A program made the position numbers and the translations under genes. Below, piece by piece: positions 43,570 through 51,688 of a DNA stretch of 64,000 bases. The DNA is from Saccharopolyspora endophytica (GTDB lineage: Bacteria > Actinomycetota > Actinomycetes > Mycobacteriales > Pseudonocardiaceae), in assembly GCF_018070075.1 (NCBI RefSeq), contig NZ_JAGPXE010000010.1, positions 62,001-126,000 on the forward strand. Reading direction: 5' to 3'. Under the pieces are notes generated by a model. The model was not told the origin of the DNA. It worked only from the letters and a program-made list of their open reading frames with translations, and ran no database searches. Each line of letters begins with the position of its first letter. Position 1 is the stretch's first letter.

Positions 43570-43619
43570 ATATGATGGCGAGATCGTATGGAGGCAGTCG
43601 ATGGCGGGATCATGTGCCG

Positions 43620-43735
43620 GGTGAGCGAGACCGTCTCGCCAGCGCCACGCTGCGGGGAGCCCCCAGGAACAACTCGCTGCCGCGCTTGGTGTTGAACGCT
43701 CGACGATCTATCGGTTGGGCAGGGAGTTCTCGGCA
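43620..43735 (+). pseudogene. Remnant of an XRE-type HTH gene
   Basis: In one plus frame the DNA reads RSRQRHAAGSPQEQLAAALG then VERSTIYRLG, clearly like the HTH of the intact XRE-TPR protein at 45535 (RLARQRRAMGMTQEKLAAAV, DRSTIYRWE). There is a stop just upstream in this frame and the similarity ends near 43730, where it meets the truncated methyltransferase. Too short for a functional gene. Confidence 0.6.
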
Positions 43736-44256
43736 GTCCAGGCGGCCCGTTGCTCGTGCTTGCCGGTGCCGGGGTGTTGTATGCGGCGGGAGAATGCCTG
43801 GTCCCCGTTGAAGTACCGATCGGAGCGGGTGAAGTGAATCCACGTCTCGTGATTTCGGCGCACTCGGTCGGTTACCGACTCCGGCAGACCGTTGGTCTTG
43901 GACCAGATCACCTCGGCGCGCAGCAGCAACCCGAGGTCATCGCAGCAGCGTAGGGCAAACCGCCACGGCAGGCCGCACAGCGACCGCGTGCCCGCGTAGG
44001 TGTCGCCGAGGTTGACCCACAGCGACCCGTCCGGCGCCAGCACGCGGCAGCACTCGCGCATGCAGGCCACCAGCGCGTCCAGGTAGTCGGCGGCGGTGGC
44101 CTCGGTGCCGATCTGCCCGGCGTCGTGCTCGCCCGCGTCCTGGTAGGACCGCAGCCCCCAGTACGGCGGCGAGGTGCACACCAGGTTCACCGACTCATCG
44201 GGCAGGGGAAGCGTCCGCGCATCGCCCCGGATCACCACCGGGCCGCGCCCGGTCAT
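43708..44256 (-). pseudogene. DNA methyltransferase (SPPY type), C-terminally truncated
   Basis: 182 aa. N-terminal part of a beta-class DNA methyltransferase: VVIRGDARTLPLPDESVNLV, catalytic TSPPYWGLR, LVACMRECCRVLAPDGSLWV, HETWIHFTRSDRYF. The family's SAM-binding motif near the C-terminus (DPFxGSGT) is missing because the frame ends at the junction with the XRE remnant. Phage-type gene, adjoining a terminase-like gene; probably inactive. Confidence 0.78.
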
Positions 44257-44257
44257 C

Positions 44258-44580
44258 TCAGCCGACGATCCGCATTCCCTTGCGGCACTTCACGGTCTGC
44301 TCATCGCCCTTGGGCCACATCGTGTGGTGCATCAGGGCGGCGTCCAGCAGAAAGTCCCAGTCTGTCGGCGTGAACGTGGTGGCCTGCGCCGACTCGCGCC
44401 AGGTCTGCCACCAGGCCGCGTGCGCGGGTGCCAGTCCTCTCCGTTGGGCAGCACGTCGTCCGGCAGCTCCCAGCCGCGCCACTGGCCATCGGCCTGCACG
44501 TGCTTGAACTCGGCCTGCCGCTTCCGGTCGGCGGACGGGTCCGCCCTCCGGGCCTTCGGTGCCATACCGGGACCGGCCAT
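44258..44580 (-). pseudogene. Phage terminase small-subunit-like gene, frameshifted
   Basis: Start MAGPGMAPKARRADPSADRK, then GWELPDDVLPNGEDWHPRTR in one frame. At about 44415 the reading must shift to give AWWQTWRESAQATTFTPTDW, DFLLDAALMHHTMWPKGDEQ and a stop at 44258, 2 bp from the methyltransferase start. A one-base loss in the ggcc run near 44413-44418 explains it. The pattern (TR-WW-W-S-dW-L-A-LHH-MW) is that of actinophage small terminase-like proteins. Confidence 0.65.
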
Positions 44581-44800
44581 CACGGCACCTTCCCTCACCC
44601 GTAAGCTTATGGACACGTACCGTTACTTGTGATCACGCACTGTGAATACGTACCGTCGGAAGCCTGCGTTGTGGGTGCTCTTGCAGGCAGCGCGTGCGCG
44701 CAGTAATAGCTAGCTCCCGGACTCGGTGAGCCCGTTGCCTTTTCGCTGGGGACCAGCTGGCAGCCGAGCCGGGGCTAGCCCATGCAAGCCGGGCGCGCAG
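44581..44800. other. Intergenic, nothing recognised
   Basis: 220 bp between the terminase-like remnant and a small gene. Contains AT-rich gtacgttacttg-like sequence near 44620 that may hold promoters, but no gene or clear hairpin. Confidence 0.4.
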
Positions 44801-45064
44801 TTACTCTCCCCGGTCTTCCGCCACGATCGAGCGGGCCAGCTTGACCGCCTCCGTGATCGTCCATTCCGACACGCGCCCCCGGGCGGCCTCGTGTGACAGC
44901 GCTTCCAGCAGCGACGCCATCGCGTAGCGGCTCGGGGGCGGCACCGTCTCGCCCCCGGCGGCGATGGCCTGGCCTGTCCGGGCCCGCAGCGACGCGGCAG
45001 CGGCGTTCATGAGCTTGCCCGCCTCACGCAACCGGCGGTCCCGCTTGGTCTCTCCCCACGTCAT
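44801..45064 (-). CDS. Small hypothetical helical protein
   Basis: 87 aa from ATG. Predicted helical, charged: ETKRDRRLREAGKLMNAAAA, YAMASLLEALSHEAARGRVS, WTITEAVKLARSIVAEDRGE. Coding bias fits. Adjacent to the phage-like remnant, so may be a leftover of the same prophage. Function unknown. Confidence 0.5.
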   Translation of the reverse strand: MTWGETKRDRRLREAGKLMNAAAASLRARTGQAIAAGGETVPPPSRYAMASLLEALSHEAARGRVSEWTITEAVKLARSIVAEDRGE

Positions 45065-45206
45065 GCACGGAGCCTAAGCGCACGCCGCGACATACGCCGC
45101 TGAACTGCGATAACGCTCAGATGAATGCCAACTGTTCGCCACCGCCGCCCGCTTACTGACCCGCGTCACAACCGGGCTGATCAGGCGACCTAGAACACTC
45201 CTGGGC

Positions 45207-45450
45207 GTGGTGCAGAGTCGGGAGGTCGACTTCACCCGCCTGAGCAGCACTGACTACTACGATTTCGTCGCGACATATGGCGGGCATGGTGTCACCACCA
45301 GCTCCGCGTTCCGCGCCTTCGCCGATATCCAAGAACTGCGCTGGGTGGCGTTCGTCCTCGGCAAGGCAGCTACGCGAAGCACAGCACCGCATCGCGAGCC
45401 TGCGGGGTGAGATCCCGCGGCCATGGACCTGGGCCGTTTTCTATACCGTG
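45207..45450 (+). pseudogene. C-terminal remnant of an aminoglycoside-phosphotransferase-like gene
   Basis: Reads DFTRLSSTDYYDFVATYGGH and FRAFADIQELRWVAFVLGKA in one frame, then REAQHRIASLRGEIPRPWTW in the next frame from about 45375. This is the C-terminal pattern of small-molecule kinases of the APH family. No catalytic core (HGD...D) is present upstream, and a frameshift splits what remains. Confidence 0.5.
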
Positions 45451-45534
45451 GATTGTGGTACTGCCTCGATGTCCTTGACCTGCGAAAATCCGACGAGGAT
45501 CATGGAGTCGCACTAGTCGATTGGGGGCGGGTAT

Positions 45535-46710
45535 ATGTCCGGCAAACGGCTGCGCCTTGCGCGGCAGCGCCGCGCGATGGGGATGACCCAAGAGAAGCTT
45601 GCCGCCGCAGTTGGCTTGGGAACCGATCGATCGACGATCTATCGGTGGGAGTCTGGAGAGATCACTCCGCCGGCGCGCAAGCAGCCCCGGCTCGCCCGCG
45701 CGCTCGGTGTTTCGCCCACCCAGTTGATCGACCTCCTCACGCCAGAAGCCGACCCCAAGATGCCTCCGAGCAGGGAACGGGTCGGGCATGCCCTCCGCAA
45801 CCCGAGCAGCACTGATCCGGTCACCGTGGAGAGCTTGTGGCAGGAAGTTCGTGGCCTGGACGAGCGGTATGACCGGATGCCCTCGACATCCCTGTTGGCT
45901 GATACCGGCCAAGCTCTCGGGCAGATCGGCTTCCTTGCTCGCAACGGCGGTGACGGCGCCTCTCAGCGCGATCTCTTCGCAGCCGAGGCCACGGCTGCAA
46001 CGTTGATGGGGCAACTGGTGTGGGACGCCTCCCAGCGTCGAGATCACCGGACCGCCCGGCAGTACTTCGAGCAAGCGACCGCCGCGGCCCGCGAGATCGA
46101 CAGCCCGACTGCCGAAGGGCACGCACTGCTGCGCACCAGCTATCTCGCGCTCTACGGGGAACGCGATCCCGTAGAAGGGCTGCGGCTGACCGAACAGACT
46201 GCCGAGGTCACACGCTCGGCCAGCAACGTCTTGACAGGGCTGGCTCAACTGCACTCGGCCGAGGCCCACGCGATGCTCGGCGACACACGGAGGTGCGAGT
46301 CAGCGTTGGCTGCCGCGGAGTGCAGTTTCGGTGGTGTTCGCGCCACCGACGGTGCATCGCATCTGTTTTCCGAGAACCAGTTCGATCGGCTGGCCGGCTC
46401 CTGCTATCTGTTCTTGGGTGACCATCGCCGCGCCCAACGCATCCTCGGTTCCGCGGCTCAAGCCATGACCAGGCAGAGCAAGTCCCGGGCGATCGTGCTG
46501 GGGAACCTTAGCCTCGCTCACCTTCACCAACGTGACCTCGATGCGGCTGCGGCGAGCCTGCACGACGCGATCGACGTTCTACAAGCCACCCGGGGCGGCG
46601 GCGGATTGAACATCGTCTCCGACGCCGTGCGCAAGCTCCGCCGTTGGCGTGGCGAGCCTGTCGTCCAAGACATCTATGATCGGCTGTTTTCTCTGATGAC
46701 CACAGCGTGA
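45535..46710 (+). CDS. XRE-family regulator with TPR-like domain
   Basis: 391 aa. HTH at residues 4-60 (LARQRRAMGMTQEKLAAAVG, DRSTIYRWESGEITPPARKQ), then a long helical TPR-type region (ARQYFEQATAAAREIDSPTA, LAQLHSAEAHAMLGDTRRCE, LGNLSLAHLHQRDLDAAAAS). Actinobacterial proteins of this design are thought to sense a peptide or small molecule. It is followed 16 bp later by a folate-type enzyme gene, forming a two-gene unit. Confidence 0.82.
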   Translation: MSGKRLRLARQRRAMGMTQEKLAAAVGLGTDRSTIYRWESGEITPPARKQPRLARALGVSPTQLIDLLTPEADPKMPPSRERVGHALRNPSSTDPVTVESLWQEVRGLDERYDRMPSTSLLADTGQALGQIGFLARNGGDGASQRDLFAAEATAATLMGQLVWDASQRRDHRTARQYFEQATAAAREIDSPTAEGHALLRTSYLALYGERDPVEGLRLTEQTAEVTRSASNVLTGLAQLHSAEAHAMLGDTRRCESALAAAECSFGGVRATDGASHLFSENQFDRLAGSCYLFLGDHRRAQRILGSAAQAMTRQSKSRAIVLGNLSLAHLHQRDLDAAAASLHDAIDVLQATRGGGGLNIVSDAVRKLRRWRGEPVVQDIYDRLFSLMTTA

Positions 46711-46726
46711 TGAGGAGTCGCACAAA

Positions 46727-47458
46727 GTGACCGCGACTGAGGTGGACAGGCGCAAGGACACTATCCGGCAGCAGGTATGGAAGCTGCTGGACCAGCAGGG
46801 TGTCGTCGCTGGTGACGGCAGTGCGCACGGGCGCATCCCGAACTTCATTGGTGCCGAACGTGCCGCGGATCAACTCGCGGCCTTGCCGGTGTGGCAATCC
46901 GCCAGCGTGATCAAGGCCGTGCCGGACAAGGCTCAACTCCCTGCTCGCGTCCGCGCCTTGCGTGAAGACAAGGTGGTGTACATGGCGGCCCCCAAGCTCG
47001 CGCCGCCACAGCCGTTCTACCTGCTTGATCCTGAGGAATTGGTAGTCCCAGCCGAGGAAGCTGCTTCCAGCCGGACCGCACGGTCAGTCGCGCGCAATGT
47101 CGGCGTGGACGAGCTGCGTCCGGTCGACTTGATCGTGTGCGGAAGCGTCGCAGTCAATCGGCATGGCGTACGGCTCGGAAAAGGCGCGGGGTACTCAGAT
47201 ATCGAAGTCGCCCTGCTTGCACAGGCTGGTCTGATCGGTCCCGAAACAACGATCGTCACCACCGTGCATCCCCTCCAGGTGATTGACGAGGACATTCCCG
47301 AGACACGTCACGACTTCAGCGTTGACGTGATCGTCACGACCGACGAGGTCATCACCTGCGGGCCGCAGCGCCGGCCCAGCGGGCTCGATTGGAAGGAACT
47401 GAGTGCCGAACAGATAGCAGCAATGCCAGTTCTGCAGTACCTGCAGGAGAATCGTTGA
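46727..47458 (+). CDS. 5-formyltetrahydrofolate cyclo-ligase family protein
   Basis: 243 aa, GTG start. Family features: DTIRQQVWKLLDQ, VYMAAPKLAPPQPFYLLDPE, VDLIVCGSVAVNRHGVRLGK then GAGYSD (ATP/folate loop), TTVHPLQVIDEDIPETRHDF. Longer N-terminal than housekeeping ligases. Would convert 5-formyl-THF to methenyl-THF, or act on a related molecule. Its pairing with an XRE-TPR regulator is not the housekeeping context. Confidence 0.8.
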   Translation: MTATEVDRRKDTIRQQVWKLLDQQGVVAGDGSAHGRIPNFIGAERAADQLAALPVWQSASVIKAVPDKAQLPARVRALREDKVVYMAAPKLAPPQPFYLLDPEELVVPAEEAASSRTARSVARNVGVDELRPVDLIVCGSVAVNRHGVRLGKGAGYSDIEVALLAQAGLIGPETTIVTTVHPLQVIDEDIPETRHDFSVDVIVTTDEVITCGPQRRPSGLDWKELSAEQIAAMPVLQYLQENR

Positions 47459-47531
47459 GAAGCGACAAGTATTCGTCACGGTCGTAGGTGGGCCCGAAGG
47501 GGCCAGACGCAACACGCTTGAAGTGCAGTCG

Positions 47532-47825
47532 CTACTTCTGAACGGTGACGGACTTCTCCGCATCGCGGGCACGCTTACAGCCGCCACAGTCCTCAGCGTG
47601 GCGAACATCGGTGCCGGCCTGTCCGAGCAGCCCGCACATGGCCAATGCCACCGGGCGCCCTCCACCCCAGAGATTGACCACGTGGTTGTTGCGCAACCGG
47701 GCGTAATGGCGTTTCCAGTCCTGCCACGGGTCGGCCAGGTAAATGATCGGAGCGCCAACCGCGGAGCGCTGCTCGTGGTTAGTCGCAGGAGCCGCTCCAG
47801 TCAGCTTGGTGATGGGCGTGTTCAT
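47532..47825 (-). CDS. Small hypothetical protein with Cys motif
   Basis: 97 aa from ATG overlapping the upstream stop. Contains YLADPWQDWKRHYARLRNNH and, at the end, CGGCKRARDAE plus an earlier Cys, suggesting a small metal site. Coupled to the small Cys-containing protein upstream. Converges on the cyclo-ligase gene with a 73-bp gap. Function unknown. Confidence 0.55.
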   Translation of the reverse strand: MNTPITKLTGAAPATNHEQRSAVGAPIIYLADPWQDWKRHYARLRNNHVVNLWGGGRPVALAMCGLLGQAGTDVRHAEDCGGCKRARDAEKSVTVQK

Positions 47826-48007
47826 TACCGATTGCCCTCCTGGCGCCGATTGGCCGGTGGCCAGACATGGCCGCATCGGCACTCCGCCCAACCGCCAGTG
47901 TTCGGGACGATTCCCCAGCTTGTGCACGTGTGCCCTGACGGTGAGGTCGACGGGGCAGAACCGGCACCAGGTTGACGTGCGGAAAAGCGGCTAACAGGTG
48001 TTGACAA
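47825..48007 (-). CDS. Small zinc-ribbon-like protein
   Basis: 60 aa if it starts at the TTG at 48007; no better start exists in frame. The useful part is GHTCTSWGIVPNTGGWAECR then CGHVWPP, a C...CxC arrangement typical of tiny zinc-ribbon proteins. ATGA overlap with the next gene supports that it is real. A 19-bp palindrome-like sequence overlaps the start region (48000-48018). Confidence 0.5.
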   Translation of the reverse strand: MSTPVSRFSARQPGAGSAPSTSPSGHTCTSWGIVPNTGGWAECRCGHVWPPANRRQEGNR

Positions 48008-48018
48008 TGCGGATCAAC
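48000..48018. promoter_or_regulatory. Palindrome-like operator candidate
   Basis: gttgacaatgcggatcaac, with outer arms gttga / tcaac. It differs at three positions from the perfect palindrome at 24967-24985. May be a regulator site for the small-gene pair starting here. Confidence 0.35.
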
Positions 48019-48058
48019 TCCGATCTGGCCGTGAGCAGGTTTGAGCTGGTGTGGGGCC

Positions 48059-48098
48059 CAGCGGGCAGGCGGTGGAAGGGGTGACCGCCCGCCCGCTG
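48059..48098 (-). terminator. Long hairpin terminator
   Basis: Stem cagcgggc-a-ggcggt paired with accgcc-c-gcccgctg, single-base bulges, loop of about 10 bases. Lies downstream of the minus-strand gene ending at 48276, so likely terminates it. The remaining bases up to 48275 show no gene. Confidence 0.6.
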
Positions 48099-48275
48099 GG
48101 CGGGGCGCCGCGACGACACCGGTCGAGTTCGGGGTCTCGCCGGACCGCCGTGGCGGAGTCCTGCCAAATCCGTTCGGGGACTGCCGAGGCGGCAGCGGAT
48201 CGGACAGGACGGCTGAGCAGCCGTCGGGGTAGACGACTGGCTGAGGGCTTCAGGGCGTGCCGAAACGCGTGTGGA

Positions 48276-48779
48276 TCAGGAGCTATGTCCCCGATCGATG
48301 ACCCGGCGCGCGATGGCCACGACTGCTGACCAAGGCGGCAACAGACGGCCGGGTTGGGGCGGTTGCCACCACGAGGCGGACTCGGTGACGGGTGGTATCA
48401 CGAGTTGCCCGCGGGGCGGGACGGCGTGCACGCGCTTGGCGCGAAGTTCGTCGGGAAGCTCAGGTTTCGGCCGTTGACAGGGCTCGGTGATGAAGGTCCA
48501 CCAGCCCTTGCTCTCGTCTCTGCTCACAGGTCCAGCCATCAGGCTGGACGACAGCTCCAGCGCCACCGGTTCGGCGAGGGCTCGCGGCAGGAGGAGTGCG
48601 TCGAGCACATCGCCGGTGCGGACGACCAGTCGCTTGTGCGGGACGTCGATGCTTACGGGCCATTCCATGAGCTCGCTGAAGAAGTTCGCCTCGGAAGCGA
48701 GATCGAGTTCGGCAGACGCGGATCGGGTTGAACGGACGAAGAGCCGCTTAGCTGGCGTAGTCAATGGAATGCCTTTCAT
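48276..48779 (-). CDS. Hypothetical protein
   Basis: 167 aa from ATG; a TTG at 48764 with aaagg upstream is another possible start (protein starting TTPAKRLFVRS). Ordered segment: NFFSELMEWPVSIDVPHKRL, VVRTGDVLDALLLPRALAEP, ELSSSLMAGPVSRDESKGWW, then a basic tail. The pattern of a small actinobacterial protein found near DUF397-type regulators; no function known. Confidence 0.55.
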   Translation of the reverse strand: MKGIPLTTPAKRLFVRSTRSASAELDLASEANFFSELMEWPVSIDVPHKRLVVRTGDVLDALLLPRALAEPVALELSSSLMAGPVSRDESKGWWTFITEPCQRPKPELPDELRAKRVHAVPPRGQLVIPPVTESASWWQPPQPGRLLPPWSAVVAIARRVIDRGHSS

Positions 48780-48889
48780 TGGAGGAGGAACGGGCGGCGC
48801 GCGGAGTCGCGGGGGATCGCGAACTCGACGCAGCGCCACCCGTCCTCATATGCCCAAGCCAGATTGGAGGAGGCCGGCTTGAGCTGGAC

Positions 48890-49144
48890 TCAACGGCGGG
48901 GAAAGCGGAGGACGCGGCCGGTCGACGCGGCGCTGATGGCGTCTGCGTACTCGTACAACCGATCGGCCAAGGTCCGAGCGTCAGCGGGGCGCAAGATGGC
49001 GGCTTCGCCGGGCGGGGCCACGAGAACGACGTGGTCACTTCGGCGGTAGGTCGATACCAGCCGTGGGCGCCCAACGGCGTCCCTGGCTGGGACGTCTTCC
49101 GTGTTCAGGGGCTTGTTCGAGCGATGTGCAGGAGTGGCAAACAT
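48890..49144 (-). CDS. Small hypothetical protein
   Basis: 84 aa; ATG preceded by gaggt. Contains DHVVLVAPPGEAAILRPADA and DRLYEYADAIS, a compact alpha/beta fold seen in small actinobacterial proteins encoded beside DUF5753/DUF397 pairs. Divergent from the HTH gene at 49346. Function unknown. Confidence 0.6.
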   Translation of the reverse strand: MFATPAHRSNKPLNTEDVPARDAVGRPRLVSTYRRSDHVVLVAPPGEAAILRPADARTLADRLYEYADAISAASTGRVLRFPRR

Positions 49145-49345
49145 GCGCACCTCAATAGGCTGTAGCCTCTGTATCTAGTCGGCTGCGTGAAGCCTTGCAG
49201 GACCAAAGCATGATGCATCAAAGCTTGGTTATCAAGCTTTGAGTCGGACTCCATCTGGGTGACGCTTCGCCTTACCATGTTCTTGAAGTGCGAGCTTTGT
49301 AACCGGAGCGCTTCGTAACCTGGGTCGACTTGGAGGTCCACGCCC
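49145..49345. promoter_or_regulatory. Divergent promoter region
   Basis: 201 bp between divergent small gene (-) and DUF5753 regulator (+). Rich in aagctt/aaagctt sequences (ttgatgc... caaagcttggttatcaagctttgag at 49217-49243) forming an inverted repeat, a likely operator. Confidence 0.4.
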
Positions 49346-50221
49346 ATGCCGGCGACGGTTCGTACCGCCAAGAAACTCCTGCTCGGGCGGGAGATTGCGC
49401 ACATGATCGAACGAACCGGGGTCTCACAAGGCGAGGCGGCCAAACTCATCGAGACGAGTCAGTCTCGCATCGCGCTGTTGATCAATGGTGGCGGCAGCAT
49501 CTCGCCCGGCGACCTGGTCATGCTCGCCGGCAAGCTCGGCTTCGAGGATGAGGGGTACAAGGAGGCCCTACTGGAGTTGCGCCGGGACAACCACAAGCGT
49601 GGCTTCTGGCGCACTGGCCACAATCGCGCGTACTCAGAGGATCTCCGGTTGCTGGTGGACCTGGAAAAGCACACCGACCAGATCCGTTCGGCGCAGGTCG
49701 AGGTCGTTCCTGGGCTGCTGCAGTCCGAGCCCTACGTCCGTGCGCAGCACGCTGAACAGCCAGGAAGCGATGACGTCTCGCTGGAAGACCGAATTGCGGC
49801 CCGCCTGGCGCGGCAGGACATCTTGGACAAGGCCGATCCACCGGCCGTGCAATTCGTGCTCTCCGAGTCCTGCCTGCGACGTACCTGCGGTGATGCCGAG
49901 GTTATGCGGGCACAGATCGACTACTTGATCAAGCTGTCAAAGCGGCCGAACGTGATGCTTCAGGTCATGCCCTTCGGCCAGCCAGCCGGGCAACGCTCAC
50001 CGATCAAGAGCCCGTTCACGATGATCCATGTGCCCTCGCCTGGTGCGGCTGGACCGCTGGAGCTGGTGTACGTGGAGGGCGAAGGAGAGATTCGCTATCT
50101 CGACGACAAGAAGGCCCTCGCTGCGCATGAAGCAGCATGGGCTCGTGTCTCCAACGCCGCGCTACGGTTTGAGGAGACCCGCAATTTCCTGAAGTCGGTC
50201 CTCCAGGACTTCAGGAAGTGA
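49346..50221 (+). CDS. HTH-DUF5753 regulator (Scr1 family)
   Basis: 291 aa. N-terminal HTH (IERTGVSQGEAAKLIETSQS, RIALLINGGG) and a DUF5753 domain from about residue 95: EKHTDQIRSAQVEVVPGLLQ, FVLSESCLRRTCGDAEVMRA, NVMLQVMPFGQPAGQRSPIK. In Streptomyces these regulators are paired with a DUF397 protein and have been discussed as Scr1/Scr2 antitoxin-toxin-like modules. The DUF397 gene follows by 22 bp. Confidence 0.88.
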   Translation: MPATVRTAKKLLLGREIAHMIERTGVSQGEAAKLIETSQSRIALLINGGGSISPGDLVMLAGKLGFEDEGYKEALLELRRDNHKRGFWRTGHNRAYSEDLRLLVDLEKHTDQIRSAQVEVVPGLLQSEPYVRAQHAEQPGSDDVSLEDRIAARLARQDILDKADPPAVQFVLSESCLRRTCGDAEVMRAQIDYLIKLSKRPNVMLQVMPFGQPAGQRSPIKSPFTMIHVPSPGAAGPLELVYVEGEGEIRYLDDKKALAAHEAAWARVSNAALRFEETRNFLKSVLQDFRK

Positions 50222-50243
50222 ACCTTCGAGGAGAGAACCGTTG

Positions 50244-50654
50244 ATGACCAGCACACTGCCGGCCTTCGCCGAGCGTGACTTCCGCAAGGCGAGTGCCAGT
50301 CACGCGGACCAGGAGTGTGTGCGTGTTGCCCGCCGAGACGGGTGGGTCGAACTTCGCGACGACAAGACGACCTTCGGAGCACAAGACGACCTCCGCCTCC
50401 TGTTCACCGAGTCTGAGTTCGACAGTTTCCTAGCCGGGGTGCGCTCCGGAGTGACAGTCGGCCTCTGCATGGAGATGACGCGCCGAGCCGACGGGACCTA
50501 CGTTTTCCGCAGCACCGTGCAGCAGCCTTCCAGGCTGGAGGCCGAACTGCGCTTCACAGAGGCTGAGGTTGTCGCGTTCTTAGATGGTGTAGACCGAGGT
50601 GAGTTCGACTCCGACATCACCCCGGTCCTGGCTGCATCCGCAGTACCGGCCTGA
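50244..50654 (+). CDS. DUF397 protein (Scr2-like)
   Basis: 136 aa; ATG after gaggaga; TTG one codon earlier possible. Residues 12-70 match DUF397: DFRKASASHADQECVRVARR, GWVELRDDKT, LLFTESEFDSFLAGVRSG. Here the protein is longer than the usual 60-80 aa and repeats the end motif (RFTEAEVVAFLDGVDRGEFD), as if the C-terminal half duplicates the first. Partner of the upstream DUF5753 regulator. Confidence 0.85.
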   Translation: MTSTLPAFAERDFRKASASHADQECVRVARRDGWVELRDDKTTFGAQDDLRLLFTESEFDSFLAGVRSGVTVGLCMEMTRRADGTYVFRSTVQQPSRLEAELRFTEAEVVAFLDGVDRGEFDSDITPVLAASAVPA

Positions 50655-50684
50655 TCGCGGCACCTGGAGGCCGTCGAAGCTCTG

Positions 50685-50717
50685 CGTGGGATGACCGACA
50701 ACTTCGGTCATCCCACG
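50685..50717 (+). terminator. Hairpin terminator
   Basis: Perfect 13-bp stem cgtgggatgaccg / cggtcatcccacg, 7-base loop, followed by ttcccgtttt. Ends the DUF5753-DUF397 unit; may also serve the convergent RibD-like gene. Confidence 0.8.
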
Positions 50718-50805
50718 TTCCCGTTTTCGCGGGCTCGACTCGGAGTTGCGTTCCAGTACCCGCTGGTCGCGTGGTGGTAGGGGCAGGTGCATTCCTGGTC
50801 GCCGA

Positions 50806-51687
50806 TCAGGACGGCTGGTATTGGGTGAGGATCCCTCCGGGGACCGGGGTGATCGCCGTGAGGATCCAGTCTTCCGGCACAACTGAGGCCATGTCTTTGA
50901 CCTGTGCGAGGGACGGTTCTTCCGGGTCGCGCGTGACGACAATCAGTTGGTCGATCCATCCCCCTGCGATGAGCGCTGAGCAGCGGAGGTCGGGGTTGTC
51001 GGTGAGGATGAGTGCGCGGCGGGCGCCGGTCTTGCTCAGCACCATGACCGCATCTTCGGGGTCCCGCGGTAGTGCTTGGGACGGAAGTTGCAAGACATCG
51101 GGGTGATGGCGACCTGGGATGGCCTCGCTGGTGTGGCCATGTTCGTCGATGATGAGGTCAACGCCCGGAGCGACCCAGTCTCGCAGCTGTGTTCTCGCGC
51201 GTTCGTCGTTGGGATTGCTGATACCTGCGATCAGGAATGGCCGGTTGCGTTCGAGGCTGTGCAGCCAGGGCACGAGCAAGAGCTGAGCTTCGTCGGCACG
51301 GATACCGACGACGACGTCCAGGCCGGCTTGTCGGAGCAGTTCGATGCCACCCTGGCCTCGTGACGTGGGGTCTTCGAGCGCGACGACGACCCGGGCGATC
51401 CCGGCATCGATCAGTGCCTGGTGGCAAGCAGGCGTGGCGCCGACGTGGCAGCACGGTTCGAGGGTGACGACCGCGGTCGCCCCCCGCGCGCGTGAGCCCG
51501 CGGCTTGGAGGGCGTTGACTTCGGCGTGGGGTTCGAGCTTGCGGGCGTGGTACCCGGCTCCGAGCACGGTCCCATCATCGGGGGAGAGGATGAGACAGCC
51601 CACTGGTGGGTTGGGGGCGGTGGCGCCGACGCGCAGTGCTGCCAGGGCGATCGCTTGCCGCATGGCGGCCAGTTCGGTGAGGGACAT
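50806..51687 (-). CDS. RibD-like deaminase/reductase
   Basis: 293 aa from ATG. Deaminase domain in residues 5-130: GATAPNPPVGCLI, HAE at 54-56, LEPCCHVGATPAC (C79, C88), RVVVALEDPTSRGQG. This is the diaminohydroxyphosphoribosylaminopyrimidine deaminase type. The C-terminal reductase-like domain is shorter than in RibD (family about 360 aa). No other riboflavin gene is near; instead it follows an XRE-TPR regulator by 1 bp, so it may act on a related pyrimidine in a specialised pathway. Confidence 0.82.
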   Translation of the reverse strand: MSLTELAAMRQAIALAALRVGATAPNPPVGCLILSPDDGTVLGAGYHARKLEPHAEVNALQAAGSRARGATAVVTLEPCCHVGATPACHQALIDAGIARVVVALEDPTSRGQGGIELLRQAGLDVVVGIRADEAQLLLVPWLHSLERNRPFLIAGISNPNDERARTQLRDWVAPGVDLIIDEHGHTSEAIPGRHHPDVLQLPSQALPRDPEDAVMVLSKTGARRALILTDNPDLRCSALIAGGWIDQLIVVTRDPEEPSLAQVKDMASVVPEDWILTAITPVPGGILTQYQPS

Positions 51688-51688
51688 G

